Below are positions 50,325 through 61,860 of a DNA stretch of 64,000 nucleotides, piece after piece. The first letter of the stretch is position 1. Every line of letters starts with the position of its first letter. Origin of the DNA: Lingula anatina (Eukaryota; Brachiopoda; Lingulata; Lingulida; Lingulidae); the NCBI RefSeq assembly GCF_001039355.2, contig NW_019775699.1, positions 85,143 through 149,142 of the forward strand. The letters are read 5' to 3'. The notes under the pieces are model-generated. The model saw nothing but the letters and a program-made list of their open reading frames with translations, had not been told where the DNA came from and made no database searches. The translations under genes and the position numbers were made by a program.

Positions 50325-51390
50325 GCTTAATTCACCCTTAATTGTCTCTGCACATTTACTAGTATGCAAGTACAATCGGGACTTTTTTACCAATAGAAAC
50401 GATATGTTTATTCCAGGTCCGTGTGTTGGGATCATCGTCTCTTTCTTATTTTCTGGATTACTCTGTGAAATTCAATTTGACAACGGATGGCCAATTATTT
50501 TCTACGTTTACGGTAAATTTATACTTTTTGAAAAAATCTTAATACAGGGAATCCGTGTTTTTTGTAGTTTTTAACCTCTTTTATACCCAATGTACGCCGA
50601 TTATTTTCACATTATCTTTTTTTCTACTACTTTTCATCATATAAGACCAAGAGGAAGTTTTGTTTGAGTAGAATAAAACATATAGAAGGGATTTAGGAAA
50701 CCATTCAATGATTCACATACTATAATTTCTTATTAACCGGTAGGAGTTGCTGCACGTGCGTACATTCTCTCATATGCGAAATGTGTGCTACAACATTTTT
50801 GCTGCATCTTTGACAACTCTGAGTGTCTATCGAACATATTTCTGTTGGGTTCAAAACTTGAGAATGCCTTTAAACTGCAAGTTTTGTGGTTATTCTTCCT
50901 TCGGGCTGGGCTGGAAATGAATAGAAATATATATTTGTTGAGTGTTCGTTTGGCGTGAAATGCACTTTGTGCAGAGGACATTTTTATATTACTGTCTGTT
51001 AATAAAATGCCGTAAGGCTGCAGACACAATTACAGGCGATTAAGATGATAATGGCAAAAAACTCCAGGAGGTTGTTTAAGATTTATCAAAGGCGTTTATC
51101 CTCCAGGTGGCCTCTGTTTCATCTGGCTGTGCGGATGGTACCTAATCGTGTTTGACTCCCCCGCTAGCCATCCTAGAATAAGCCAAGCCGAGAATAGTTA
51201 CATAGAAGAAGCCATTGGTCACAATCCAGGAGAAGAGGTCAGACGAACTAGACTTTAATATCTATATATCGTGTCCTAATCAATTTTACATATACTAGTA
51301 CTTCATGTACGGTATATATGGAAAACAAACGCAATGGAACCATTTCGTAAAATATATCAATTTTCTATCGCCAGTTTTTTTTTGTGTATA

Positions 51391-52853
51391 CAGGGTTACC
51401 ACTTAATATGGAATATTAAGTAAATTTTCTACAAAATATTTAATTTCTCTCTAACTACTTTAAATCCAAAGCTGAGGTGTCACTCCATGTGTAGCCAGGT
51501 GTGTTACCTAATTACCACACAACTCTCGAAACAATTGATGCATGCAGTTGCATGTTCTGTGATCAGAAATGTGAGGGATGGTCTTTTCGGCAATTTCTGC
51601 CCTTGCATAAAAACGCATGGGTTTGGTCAATCTTTGGAGTGTGTTTAGAGAGGCAACAAAGGGATCGCTCTGAAACTTGACAGGTACCTTAGTGAAGATA
51701 TGGTTCAACAGCTAAGCAACGCAGCTTACTATGGGATTCTTGTTCTCAGAGAAAATGACCAGAAACGGACAGCCATTGCCAGGTAATTCAACATTTATTT
51801 ATTCAAGGTCCCTCGTGTACAAGAGTTTATTGCAAGCCGGTTATTTTGCACGAAGGCCAGTAGGGAAACCACTGTTAACAGCAGGCCATATACAGCGACC
51901 TCTGCAAAGGGCTGGGGACCACGTGCGTTTGCAGCCAAAACACTGGAATCACGTCGTTTACAGTGGTGAGGCCAGATATGGATTTTTTAGGGTTGATCGT
52001 CGAATCCGTGTTCACCGACGTGTACGAGCGGCATAAAACGATGATTGGGTACTGCCTAGGGTGCAAGCAGGGGATGGTAACGTCTCTGTTTGGGGAGCAT
52101 TTCATGTCGGTGCCCAGAACCAGTTGGTTTTTCTAGGAGGCAACCTCATCCAGGATTCCTACTGAGACATCCTACATCAAACAATGCTTCGATTGGTAAG
52201 AGTCAACTTCAGGAACAACTTTGTGTACCAAGAGGACTGCGCAACCCCACATCGAGATCGCAGAATCACTGTTTTTCTTCAAAACCAATGTGTTCAGCAA
52301 CTGCCCTGGCCTGCAAACTCTCCAGATATGAAGCCAATTGAAAATCTGTGTGCGGAAGTAATTCACAGAATTAATAGCTATGGTCCTCAGCCGGTAAATA
52401 GTGATGAACTGCGACAGGCAAATGTCACTGCGTGGAATGATATCCCCACCCAAACTCTAAAAAACTTGTCACAGGGTATGCCATGTAGGATGAGGGCGCT
52501 GCAAGCGGCTGCTGGAGGTTATACCCGCAATTACTGACTTTTCATGATTAACTGTAGGGAGTTCTTTGACTGTGTAACATATCACTGTCCGGAGGCTATC
52601 ATTTTCTTTAATATCTTATCTTAAAATTTATACTGACATCAAACTGTTGATAAGGTTTTCTGGGGGTGTTCCTTTCTTTTGAATGGCATCTTATGTCAGA
52701 TTTGATATTATTGACCAAAATATCTCACAACAGAAGACTGGATGTTATTATCACTCATTGACATACTTTTTTAATGACTCAAGCCCAAAAAATTTTAATC
52801 AGCACTCAAAAATAACAGTGATAAAAAATATTCCATATTAAGTAGCAACCCTG
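51391..52853 (+). mobile_element. Tc1/mariner transposon, complete ends, dead transposase
   Basis: A 1,463-bp element flanked by TA (51389-51390 and 52854-52855). Terminal inverted repeats are cagggttaccacttaatatg on the left and catattaagtagcaaccctg on the right. The plus strand carries a transposase in broken frames: WSIFGVCLERQ (helix-turn-helix side), RPLQRAGDHVRLQ, VWGAFHVGAQNQLVFLGGNL, VYQEDCATPHRDRRITVFLQ, LPWPANSPDMKPIENLCAEV and a C-terminal block ending GYTRNY. Stops and frameshifts make it non-autonomous. It lies in an intron of the SLC17 pseudogene. Confidence 0.9.
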
Positions 52854-53933
52854 TAAGTATGCCAATACCAAAACAAAGTACATGTATTAGCACTCAGTTG
52901 GGTTCCGTTGAGATAAAAAAATAATAAAAAACAGCAATCCAATGGGTATGTCAGAAATAACTTTAAGTTTGTCTTTTTTCTTCCAAATATCACATTTGCT
53001 TTCAAAATGGGCCCATGTTTCTCATGGCCCTCATTGCAGAAAGTACCAGTCCCATGGTTAGCAATCGCAAAGTCCCCAGCCGTGTGGGCCATATTAGTGG
53101 CACACACATGCGACAACTGGGGTCTTTTCACCCTGTTTGACCTGTCTTCCTATTTATATGAAAGAAGTTCTTGCGTTTGATATAAAACAGGTAATTCTCT
53201 TATCTTTTCACGTCGATCCTTACGCTACATAATATGTGAGTCAGGGCTTTTTTGATCTTTCGGCGAGATTTGTCCTGTGTTGGCTCTTCGTAGAAGGAAC
53301 TCTCCGTCGACCCAACGATCTCTTCCTGTCTGGAATACATTTGTAAAGAGAAGCAAAAGAAGCAGGCGTTTGCGTGTTGTCAATTTTAAAACATATAAGA
53401 TATACGGCGACACTTTCAAATAAAAAATACAATATATTTATGTTTATAACAATTGGAGTTTAATGAACATCGCTTGCTTTCGTAAGACAATATTTTCGTA
53501 CGTCCTTTTCATCTCAGCCTTTTACATGTATCATCACAGTAGTTTTATTTTTCACTGGTGCAAGCCAGATGTATTAGCCAGCTTTCACTTGTAAGTCAGC
53601 TTTGTAACTGAGCCATTTAAATGACCATTAATTCTATCTGGAAGCATCACGATTCTCTTCCAGAATGGATTATTCTCTGCTGTACCTTATGTTGTCATGA
53701 TGTTTGGTATCATCGCGAGTGGTCAAGTCGCAGATCAGCTGAGACAGCGTGACATACTTGATACAACGTGGACTAGGAAACTTTTCCAGTCGATAGGTAA
53801 GAATTACGATAATATGATTGAATAAGATATATATGAATCTGACTTGATTATAAATAGGATAAGTATTTAGACAATTATAGCCCACAGATGCGCTTCAAAC
53901 CTTTTTACAGTAAACCATTTGAATGTGTGTATT

Positions 53934-53976
53934 TATTATTATTATTATTATCATTATTATCATTATTATTATTATT
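53934..53976. repeat. (ATT)n microsatellite
   Basis: About 14 ATT/ATC units shortly before the GGGGAGACC element. Confidence 0.9.
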
Positions 53977-54020
53977 TTCTTAAAGAGATGACATGGATCA
54001 GTGCGACATCACCATACATT

Positions 54021-55000
54021 AGGGGAGACCGGGGCTAGTTGTCCCAGTTAGATACTTTCGGCCTTGTAGAGCCAACTAGGAATGAGTTAGAGTAACAAAA
54101 CCGGTTTCAAAGTAAGCCCCATGAACAAAGCTACGTATACAACATCATTATTTTTCAAATACAATGCCAGATGGCTCACAATTTGACAAAAAACGCAGTT
54201 GACGTCAAGGGGGGGGGGCATTTTGCCCCGCCACGGGGCAAGTTGGCCCCACGGTCGGGGCAAGTTGGCCCCCTATTCTAAAATGAAGTGAAATACATTT
54301 TTATACATTTTTAATTTATTAAAGTGATTTTTGAGAGTCTTTGGTGAATAGATAGTTAAAATGAGACAGATTTATTGAGGTTTCCGTACGTCACGTTATA
54401 TGTGTTGCAAGAACCAAAATTTCTATCAATAAATTTTTTTTTTGTTTTAATTAAGAATAAATTAATAATGGTATAAAGCAGGTTTTAAATGAATGAAAAC
54501 GAATAATAAATGTTCGTTTTAAAAGAAAGTAACAAATTCATGCAGTTTTAAACCATTGAGTTTGTTTCAACAATGGTTTCTAGCTCTGTTGCGCGCAAAG
54601 GTTTGTGGGTAATATGTGGGTCCAGCTTGCCCCGAGTCAAGGGGGACAACTAGCCCCTGGTGCACACTTTTTATTTTAAAGGATGACAGCCATTTATGGT
54701 GCTAGAATTAGCAACGATGATACATCTCTGTGAAACTTGATACATATATTATATTCGATCAAAAGCCCATGAAAATAGATTTTTAAATCTCTCAAACAAA
54801 ATTACATTTAGGTGCAAAAATCGTTTATTTCGATTCACCGCTTAAGTAAAACTTTTTAACGTCCGACATTTCCCTAAAGCATTGTAGGCTACGGTCGCTT
54901 TACAAGAAGATGTGGCCAATTTTTTTACCTCGTAGTTACTTTTTCATAAATTGACGGGGGGCCAACTTATCCCGGGGTCCAACTAGCCCCGGTCTCCCCT
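54021..55000. mobile_element. Non-autonomous DNA element with AGGGGAGACC ends
   Basis: A 980-bp element with terminal inverted repeats aggggagaccggggctagtt and aactagccccggtctcccct, flanked by ATT on both sides. Subterminal regions repeat ggggcaagttggccccac-like motifs, an internal array of short palindromes. No ORF. It sits in the SLC17 pseudogene intron between exons 8 and 9. Confidence 0.88.
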
Positions 55001-55807
55001 ATTACCGTAATAGGTTAGCTACACTGTATAGTTATTTTTCCAGGCGGATTTTTGCCTGCTGTCTTCATGTTTGCCACAGCTTTTGTAGACCGTGACACCA
55101 GAATGGCGGGCGTGGCCTTTATAACTCTGGCAGTTGCCTTCTCAACGGGTGACATAGCAGGAAACCAGATTAACCATGTAGACATCGCTCCAAGGTGTGA
55201 TGCTTTTAGTCTAAAGAAGCCGAACTTTAGCCTTACGTGACTACTGGACACTTTATTATGAAACGAATCTTTCAGACTTAGTTTAACTAAATTTTGTTTA
55301 GAATAAAATTTAGTCAGATTAAGATGTATAAAATACTGCAATACCGCAAACATCACTTTGTGCTTGTAAATATGTGCATTCCATTTAATAAATACGTATG
55401 GAATTTTAATGCATTTTGATGCAGGTTTGCTGGTGAATTATTCGGTATCGCCAACACTGTTTCTGCTCTCCCGGGCATAATCTCTCCCAGTGTGGTTAGT
55501 GCTCTTACGCCTAATGTAAGTCTTATGTTACTAACGGTGTCTCCGTGTCTTCCATACCAACATCAGCTTTGTGAATTTGACCTTCTTTTCGATTTGTCAT
55601 TTACGTGTTATTTTTTAAAACAACTTTTTTCGTATTGTATTTTAATTACAGCAGTGATATATAACGTGTTTATCTCTTCTATCTAGGGTACAAAAGAAGA
55701 GTGGCAGCGGGTTCTCTTTATAAGTTGTGGGGTCTACTGTTTTGGCGCACTATTTTTTCTGTTATTTGGGAGAGGTGAGGAACAGCCGTGGAGCAAGCCG
55801 GATAACC

Positions 55808-56152
55808 TGGCCCCAGTTTCACAAAAAAAAACTCAAGTCAGTTCCCTGACTTAGTTGATTAGGATTTCCATGAGAGTGCTGTTGCACTGTTCCTGATAGG
55901 GTGAGATGTGCCCATGTGATCATGTTACCTTGGTAATAAAGTTCTTAGCCAAGAAACCTGGCCCCAATTTCACAAAAAAACTTGTTATTTCCCTGGCTTT
56001 GTTTACTAGGATTCCCGTGAGAGTGCTGTTACATTTCTCCTGATAGGGTAAGATGTGCTCATGTGACCTAGTGACCTTGTTACCTTTGAAATTTAATTCT
56101 TAGTCAGGGAACCTGCCTTAAGATTTTGTATGAAACCGGGGCCTGCATGTTG
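55808..56152. mobile_element. Two tandem MITE-like units at the SLC17 pseudogene 3' end
   Basis: Units start ctggccccagtttcacaaaa (55808) and ctggccccaatttcacaaaa (55958), share gagagtgctgtt and ctcctgatagggt, and the array ends with the inverse terminal repeat cagggaacctgccttaagat, then ttttgtatgaaaccggggcc. The first terminal repeat overlaps the last coding exon of the SLC17 copy. Confidence 0.8.
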
Positions 56153-56169
56153 AAGAGGCGCAAATGAAA

Positions 56170-58131
56170 GGGTGTAAAATACAAGTTATGATGATGATGA
56201 TTATGAAGATCGATATCTATTTGCCATTTATCAACATCCGTGCCAATACTGTATATCCTTATCAAGCCCTATTGTAGTGCCCTGAAGCGGTTCTTGTTAC
56301 GATTGCTCTGCTACGTGTAGGGAGGATTGCGTTGTATCGTTTTGAATGACAATGTGCTGTGGTGTAATGTTCTCTATAGTGCTGTATTAGGATATTCTAG
56401 ACTAGTACATAAATGCTTTGAGAGGTTTCAAATTAAATATCAAACTATATAAATGTGTTCAGTGGCGATGAACTGTTGCTTTGTCTTGGTTTGGTATGTT
56501 CCTTTACTGATCTTTGAAATAGGCGTGAATTGAATGAATGAATGAATGAACCATCATAGAGTCGTTTAATTCACCATTAACTTAAAGGGCACTAAGTTCC
56601 CATTGTAGTACCTAGTTTCGTTTATCATATTCTCATACTGGTATTCTTTGACAATGGCACACATCATGAAGGCATGAAGGCAAATCAATTATAATGCCCA
56701 TTAAGACAGAGTATACAGAAGGAACATTGGTCTAACTAGATCATTGAAAAAAAAAACAATGTTCACATATCATATATATACTGTGCATATTTTCTCATCT
56801 TTACGTGCTTCCATTTTGCAGAGATAGATGGATTTATCACTTAGATTACATTCACTTATTATAACACGTACGCAATATAATTTATAAAAGATAGCCTGAA
56901 CGCTAGAAACATTCTATATGTTCTACAATTGAAGTATTTTTAGCTTACGGTGAAATAACCGTCCCTGCTGCTTAGGCCCATTATCAACGCAATACACCAT
57001 CACCCCATCCGTCTTTCATCGCATTCTGAACAAGTAGTAGTAGATGTAGTTGTAGTAGTAGTAGTAGTAGTAGTAGACGTAGTAGTAATAGTAACAGCTA
57101 GTACACACAATGGACAATAGAAGTGTCACCCCCTGAATCAGAATAATCAAAGTAGGTAGATCTTGAGTAGTTATAATGCCTGGTCTACTTATAATGTGAC
57201 TAATGAGTAGGGCCTATAAAACTGCTGTATCATGGAATTATATTGTTGGTCTTTTTGTGAAATTTGATGTTAACAAAATGATACCAGGAGCATATCATTC
57301 CACAGTCATTTATCTCCCCCAAAGTATTGGTTCAGTAGCGGCACATGGCACTTCTATTGTCCAGTAGTGCATGTAGTAGTAGTAGTAGTAGTAGTATATG
57401 TAGTAGCAGTATCATAGTAGTAGTAGTAGTAGTATATGTAGTAGCAGTATAATAGTAGTAGTAGTAGTATCTTTATTCAAATTTTAAAGTTGAACAAATT
57501 TAGATATCAAGCTGAGTTCAGAAAGTTTTAAATAAACATACCGGGTAATTGCACTTTTATATGTTCTGTGTATTTGTACATTCTCTGTATGCGACTGGTT
57601 ACTTTTTTATAAAAGATTTTAATTACCACGCCTCACAGAATAATTCATTAGGTCACAAATTTCGCACCAAGATGACGTTTTGTTAAAATAACACAGCGAT
57701 ATTCAGACAAATACAATACGACGAAACTCGTTAAAATAAAATTTCCATCGTAAGCTAACCTTTGTAGAAAAGGATTTAAGTTTTGGGTGTATTCTGTCAA
57801 GACATATTACATACAAAATTCCCAAGTTGATCGGCAACCGCTATGTTCTACTCGTTCTTCCAAAGCTCAATGCCGAAGGCTGCATACAGACGATATCCCG
57901 TAGTTAGCAATGTTGACTACACGTTGACAAATGGTATGCAAATACATGTACAACCCATTTAAAATGGTTTTGAAGCTTCTCATTCTAAAACGTACTAGTA
58001 GATGTAGGTTTGTTTCACAAATTTCTTTACACCGTCAAACCACATACACGTACCACTTATTCTAAAATTCTTGAGAAACTGTTTCTTTGATCATGGATGT
58101 CTAAATGTCAATTTATAACGAGTCTGAATGT
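56170..58131. other. Noncoding region with TAG microsatellites
   Basis: Contains (TAG)n arrays around 57045-57075 and 57370-57470. The part from 57590 to 58130 repeats 37795-38300, the flank of the lectin pseudogene. No gene supported outside the MITE. Confidence 0.7.
57103..57370. mobile_element. Complete TGGACAA-ended MITE inserted in a (TAG)n array
   Basis: About 268 bp with ends atggacaatagaagtg and cacttctattgtccagta. TAG repeats lie on both sides, suggesting insertion into the microsatellite. The truncated relative is at 28095-28250. Confidence 0.8.
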
Positions 58132-58955
58132 TTACAAGTAAGTCATGCCTTTCTCACATATGTATCCGTGGTACTCGCAATAAGAAGTGACGTTACACAT
58201 GACGTCATGAAAGTCGTAATCCGGTACGTATAATCCAACACAAGATGCAGCCTCTCCTACTGGTACTTGATTTGGCTCACCATCGGCAAAGCCCCAGTAC
58301 TCGCTGTTTATCGTGGCACCGGTGGCAGTCCACACCCACTCGCCGTTCACTAATTTACCACTAGTCCACCAGTTTCGGCCCTTCATGCTGCTTGACGTCC
58401 AATAGTCCCCACAGCAAGAGCCGGAAAAAACCTGATTTTCTAGGTGAAGCAAATGTAAAATATTACATTGCGGTTACATGTTGAAATTGCATAGTCAAGG
58501 ACGTGTTTGTGTGTGTGCGTGCGTGCGTATGTGAGAGAGAAAGAGAGAGAGAGAGAACGAGAGAGACAGACCCAGAAAAACTTTGTATATTTCATAAATA
58601 AAAAATTATGTCCTAGCTTCGGACCCATTATCATTTTAAGCAAACATCACTGACGCAAGTGAACCTGATGCTCGTTCCAAAATAGAGCTCGTCTAAATGT
58701 ACCCCTCAAAGCAACGTGTTCTTGCAACAAAAAGATGGAGCTAAGAGCGGACGTCTCGATGTTGGACACACTCACCCTGCATTTCCCGGATCCTTGTCTT
58801 GAGATACTCGTGCTCTGTTCTCGTTTCTATGGCGACCAAGTCAGCCTGGAAATAACTGCATAGTTGTCTGGCTTTCTCCCATCCTAGCTGTATTGACGGC
58901 GTATTTATGAAATAGCACCTGTTGTCATGTAGATGGAAAGGCTGGCTGCACATAC
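58132..58955 (-). CDS. C-type lectin-like protein, intact CRD exons
   Basis: Exons 58955-58776 and 58439-58132 (minus strand) join in frame to a long-form C-type lectin domain of about 160 residues ending in a stop. Order: MCSQPFHLHDNRCYF, WEKARQLCSYFQADLVAIET (helix 1), HEYLKTRIREM, SCCGDYWTSSSMKGRNWWTS, VNGEWVWTATGATINSEYWG, FADGEPNQ, then ASCVGLYVPDYDFHDVMC and YCEYHGYICEK. EPN is the Ca-dependent mannose-type motif; the usual WND is changed to FHDVMC, so sugar binding is uncertain. Entry is in phase 1, so an upstream signal or chitin-binding exon is required (see 60825-61031). Likely secreted. Confidence 0.88.
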
Positions 58956-59437
58956 CTAAAAAAACAACAAAAAAGTATCTGTATCATCCGTGTGTAATGA
59001 ATGAGACTAACGTAAGGGTGAGTGGGACACTTTCCCTCCTTAGATGCTTCGCCGACAGCCCCCCCCCCCCAAAAAAAAAATTAACATACATATATATATA
59101 AATGAATCCCTCTGCTATACAAATTTCAGTAAAATGGTTCTCATCCACTGCTTTAATACGCCTCGCCAAACTCGACAAAAAAACTTCGCCTCTTCACCCA
59201 TTAAAAACCTAGAGGTACAAATGATACAAAATATTTTGCACCTAACTGAGATACTCATGACATTTTCTTTACTTTACTCTATAATATTTCTCATGCACAA
59301 ACCTATATTTCGTAAAAAGCGCGTGTTTTTGAGTGACAGATGCCAAGGTTGTTTATGTGTCAAAACTGATGTTCTCTTAAAAGTGCGATACACTGAATGA
59401 TGCCTTAGCAACAGTGAAAGCACCTGTTCATTAATAT

Positions 59438-59690
59438 GAGGGTCCCACTGGGTATTTTCGTTACCCGTGAAAGCTACTTTTCATTTCCCCGAGATGCGTG
59501 AAATAACCGCGACTAGTGAATGCAGCTTTTAATTTTTCGTTATTCGAAAAACGAAGTGAATGGTGATTTTCAACTAGTATAACCTGTTTTTTCAATTAGA
59601 TATGAATAAATTTTATTTACTTTCATGTGTGAATTGATGATTATATTTCCCGTGATCTGTGATCACGACCTTCCCCCCAGTGGGACCCTC
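59438..59690. mobile_element. MITE with GAGGGTCCCACTGGG ends
   Basis: A 253-bp element with perfect 15-base terminal inverted repeats gagggtcccactggg / cccagtgggaccctc. Noncoding. Confidence 0.85.
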
Positions 59691-60524
59691 TTACATGCAT
59701 ATACTAGTACATGTTGCATTGACGTCACAACTGACATAAAAGCATCCCAGGGCAAATACCATATTCCAAAGCTTTACGAATTTATGTGTTTAGTTTAACC
59801 TTCATTTTCTGTCTGCCCTGTATGACAGAGGCCCAAGTGATAGAGAGTTCAGTGATAGAGAGTTCCTATTGACTTCTACAGGTAAGCTTCGCCCCCCCCC
59901 CCCCCCTTACGTCACGCTAACCTTTGCCTGAGCGAATTTGATGCACAGCGGACTGTTTGTAAATAGTCCGAAGGTTCCATAGTCCGAATAAATGCATAAA
60001 TAAAGTGTACAGTTTACTGGCAATAAAGTAAAGTTCATCAGAGGCGCGAACAAACGATTTTTCGGACCAATGAATCTTCGGACGATCGTGATGCCCCCTT
60101 TAAAACGTGGACCATCACTGTCTTTACACTGGCCAGAGAGGTCACAGGTACTAACCTTCAAGTGGGATCGCACAAAGCGATTTCCAGATAAAGTCACTCA
60201 TTACATCGGTTGCTAAATACGTCAACCAAATCTCGTCCCCGACAAATGGTATTATAATTCATAAATTAGGAAAGTGCCCTTGAAATGTCAAGAGTTGGAA
60301 TTTCATTAAGATACGCCCATCCATCCAAAGAGCACATGTAATTAATTTGTGACGCCAATAACGTGTTTTCGATTCTAATCTCTGATGATGTATTTCTCAT
60401 AATTATTGATTTTTCCTGTAGGGGAAGGGCTGTGCGTAACATTTGTCACCATAAAGGCTTCAAATGCTACAATCAACATCTATTTAAAAAGTTACATGTC
60501 CACGGATAAGAAGAGGCACACGCA

Positions 60525-60548
60525 TGAGAACTCTCTCTCTCTCTCATT

Positions 60549-60579
<31 letters not shown>

Positions 60580-60598
60580 ACACACACACACACACAAA
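60525..60598. repeat. (CT)n-(CA)n microsatellite
   Basis: Short CT run followed by interrupted CA units; the apparent His/Thr-rich ORFs here are artefacts. Confidence 0.95.
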
Positions 60599-60824
60599 CT
60601 AATGCCTATTTTCAATGGCATCACTTCCACTCACACTGACCGAACACAAAGTCAGATGAACAGAGATACAACGGAGAGGGAGAGAAATTTTAAAGACATA
60701 CCCAGCAAAAACAGAACGTTATTATAATGTTACCATAACGTTTATATATCCCAAAAAAACGATCTGATAACGATATTTTAACGTAATAAAACGTTCTGTG
60801 TTTGCGGGGTGGAACCTTCCTAAC

Positions 60825-61031
60825 CTGTTGGCTCGGGGTCCTCCTGGGGCGGGCCGTGTTTGCATCTATGGTTAGACGGCAAAGCTCTGCGATAGTTACA
60901 GGTGAGAGCAACCTGGTCCCAGACGAGCGATTTTGGACACGGCATCGTGTGCGCTGCTCCCCAGGAACACATGATATACTTGGTGCAATCCGCATGCTCA
61001 TAGTAACCCCATTTTCCTGGACATAAGAACT
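60825..61031 (-). CDS. Peritrophin-A (CBM14) chitin-binding domain exon
   Basis: A minus-strand exon with acceptor ttgcgtcttgcag and donor CCAACAG|gttagg, 207 nt, phase 1 in and phase 1 out. It encodes FLCPGKWGYYEHADCTKYIM, CSWGAAHTMPCPKSLVW and DQVALTCNYRRALPSNHRC. The six cysteines and the aromatic GYYEH fit the chitin-binding type-2 fold. Its phase matches the first C-type lectin exon at 58955, so a chitin-binding/C-type-lectin protein is plausible. Alternatively the frame continues upstream to MLIKKILFILRLA (ATG at 61071), which resembles a signal peptide but overlaps the acceptor tract. Confidence 0.8.
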
Positions 61032-61860
61032 CTGCAAGACGCAAAATGAAAAGAATTTTCTTAATTAACATTAGAAAGTTTGTTTATTAAAATGTAGAAA
61101 TCGTTCATCCTTAAAGATACTCCAAAATGGCACAAGGTCATTTTTTTTTTAATTTTTGCTTTCTGTTTGTATCTACGATAATGGTTTTAACGTTTTGTAA
61201 ATGGTCAGGCGACTTGGCATAATACAGAATCGGTAAAACAGTTTCTCTTTTCCAGACAGCCAGGCGAATTAACAATAAAAAACTGGGAACTAGAAAAGGG
61301 TGTATCTACGGGAAAAAAATCAAGCAGAATTAAATGCAGTCGGTGACGAAATGTTTATAGACATTCCAGTGTCATGCATGGTCCATTTGTCTCCTATTGG
61401 CTTGTCTAAACATGAAACCATCTTAGTGAAACCTGTCGCATCACAAATGTTACAATCAGCCAGGAAATGTAACGTGACTGTCCGAAAATACCCACTTTCA
61501 AAACGAACTAGTTTCGCAGATGCCATTCAAAACATCCACTGGGATGAACTATACCACAGTGACTGTGTCCATCAGCAATGTGATATGTTTTATCAGACCC
61601 TGCATAACTTAAGAGAAACTCACTTCCCCACCAAGGTTGTGACAAGGAGTACACATGACAAGCCTTGGGTGACAGATGAGTTTCGTGACCTAATCATCCA
61701 ACGCCAGCGTGCCTTTCAACTGAAGGACCCTGAATTTAGAAACCTTAGAAACAAAGTAAACCAAGAACGCAAACGGTTACAAACGGTCTACTACAGAACT
61801 TAGATTGAAGAGGCAAAATCGTCAGACCCAGGGAAATGGTGGAAATGTATCAATAACATC

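Larger units (their letters stand above)
49356..55854 (+). pseudogene. SLC17 transporter, degraded second copy
   Basis: Recognisable exons: 49356-49606 (exon 2), 50417-50512 (5), 51107-51237 (6), 53040-53190 (7), 53664-53796 (8), 55044-55194 (9), 55425-55515 (10), 55687-55854 (11). Exons 1, 3 and 4 are absent. Exon 2 has an in-frame TAA replacing the Tyr of VPYW, and exon 7 has one extra base that causes a stop near its end. Exons 8-11 are otherwise open with good splice sites. The last exon ends QPWSKPDNL and then runs into a MITE terminal repeat that supplies APVSQKKTQVSSLT and the stop. Probably not a functional transporter, though a truncated transcript is possible. Confidence 0.85.

Noticed and set aside
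49356-55854. A second functional SLC17 transporter
   Set aside because: Exons 1, 3 and 4 are missing, exon 2 has an in-frame stop and exon 7 has an extra base.
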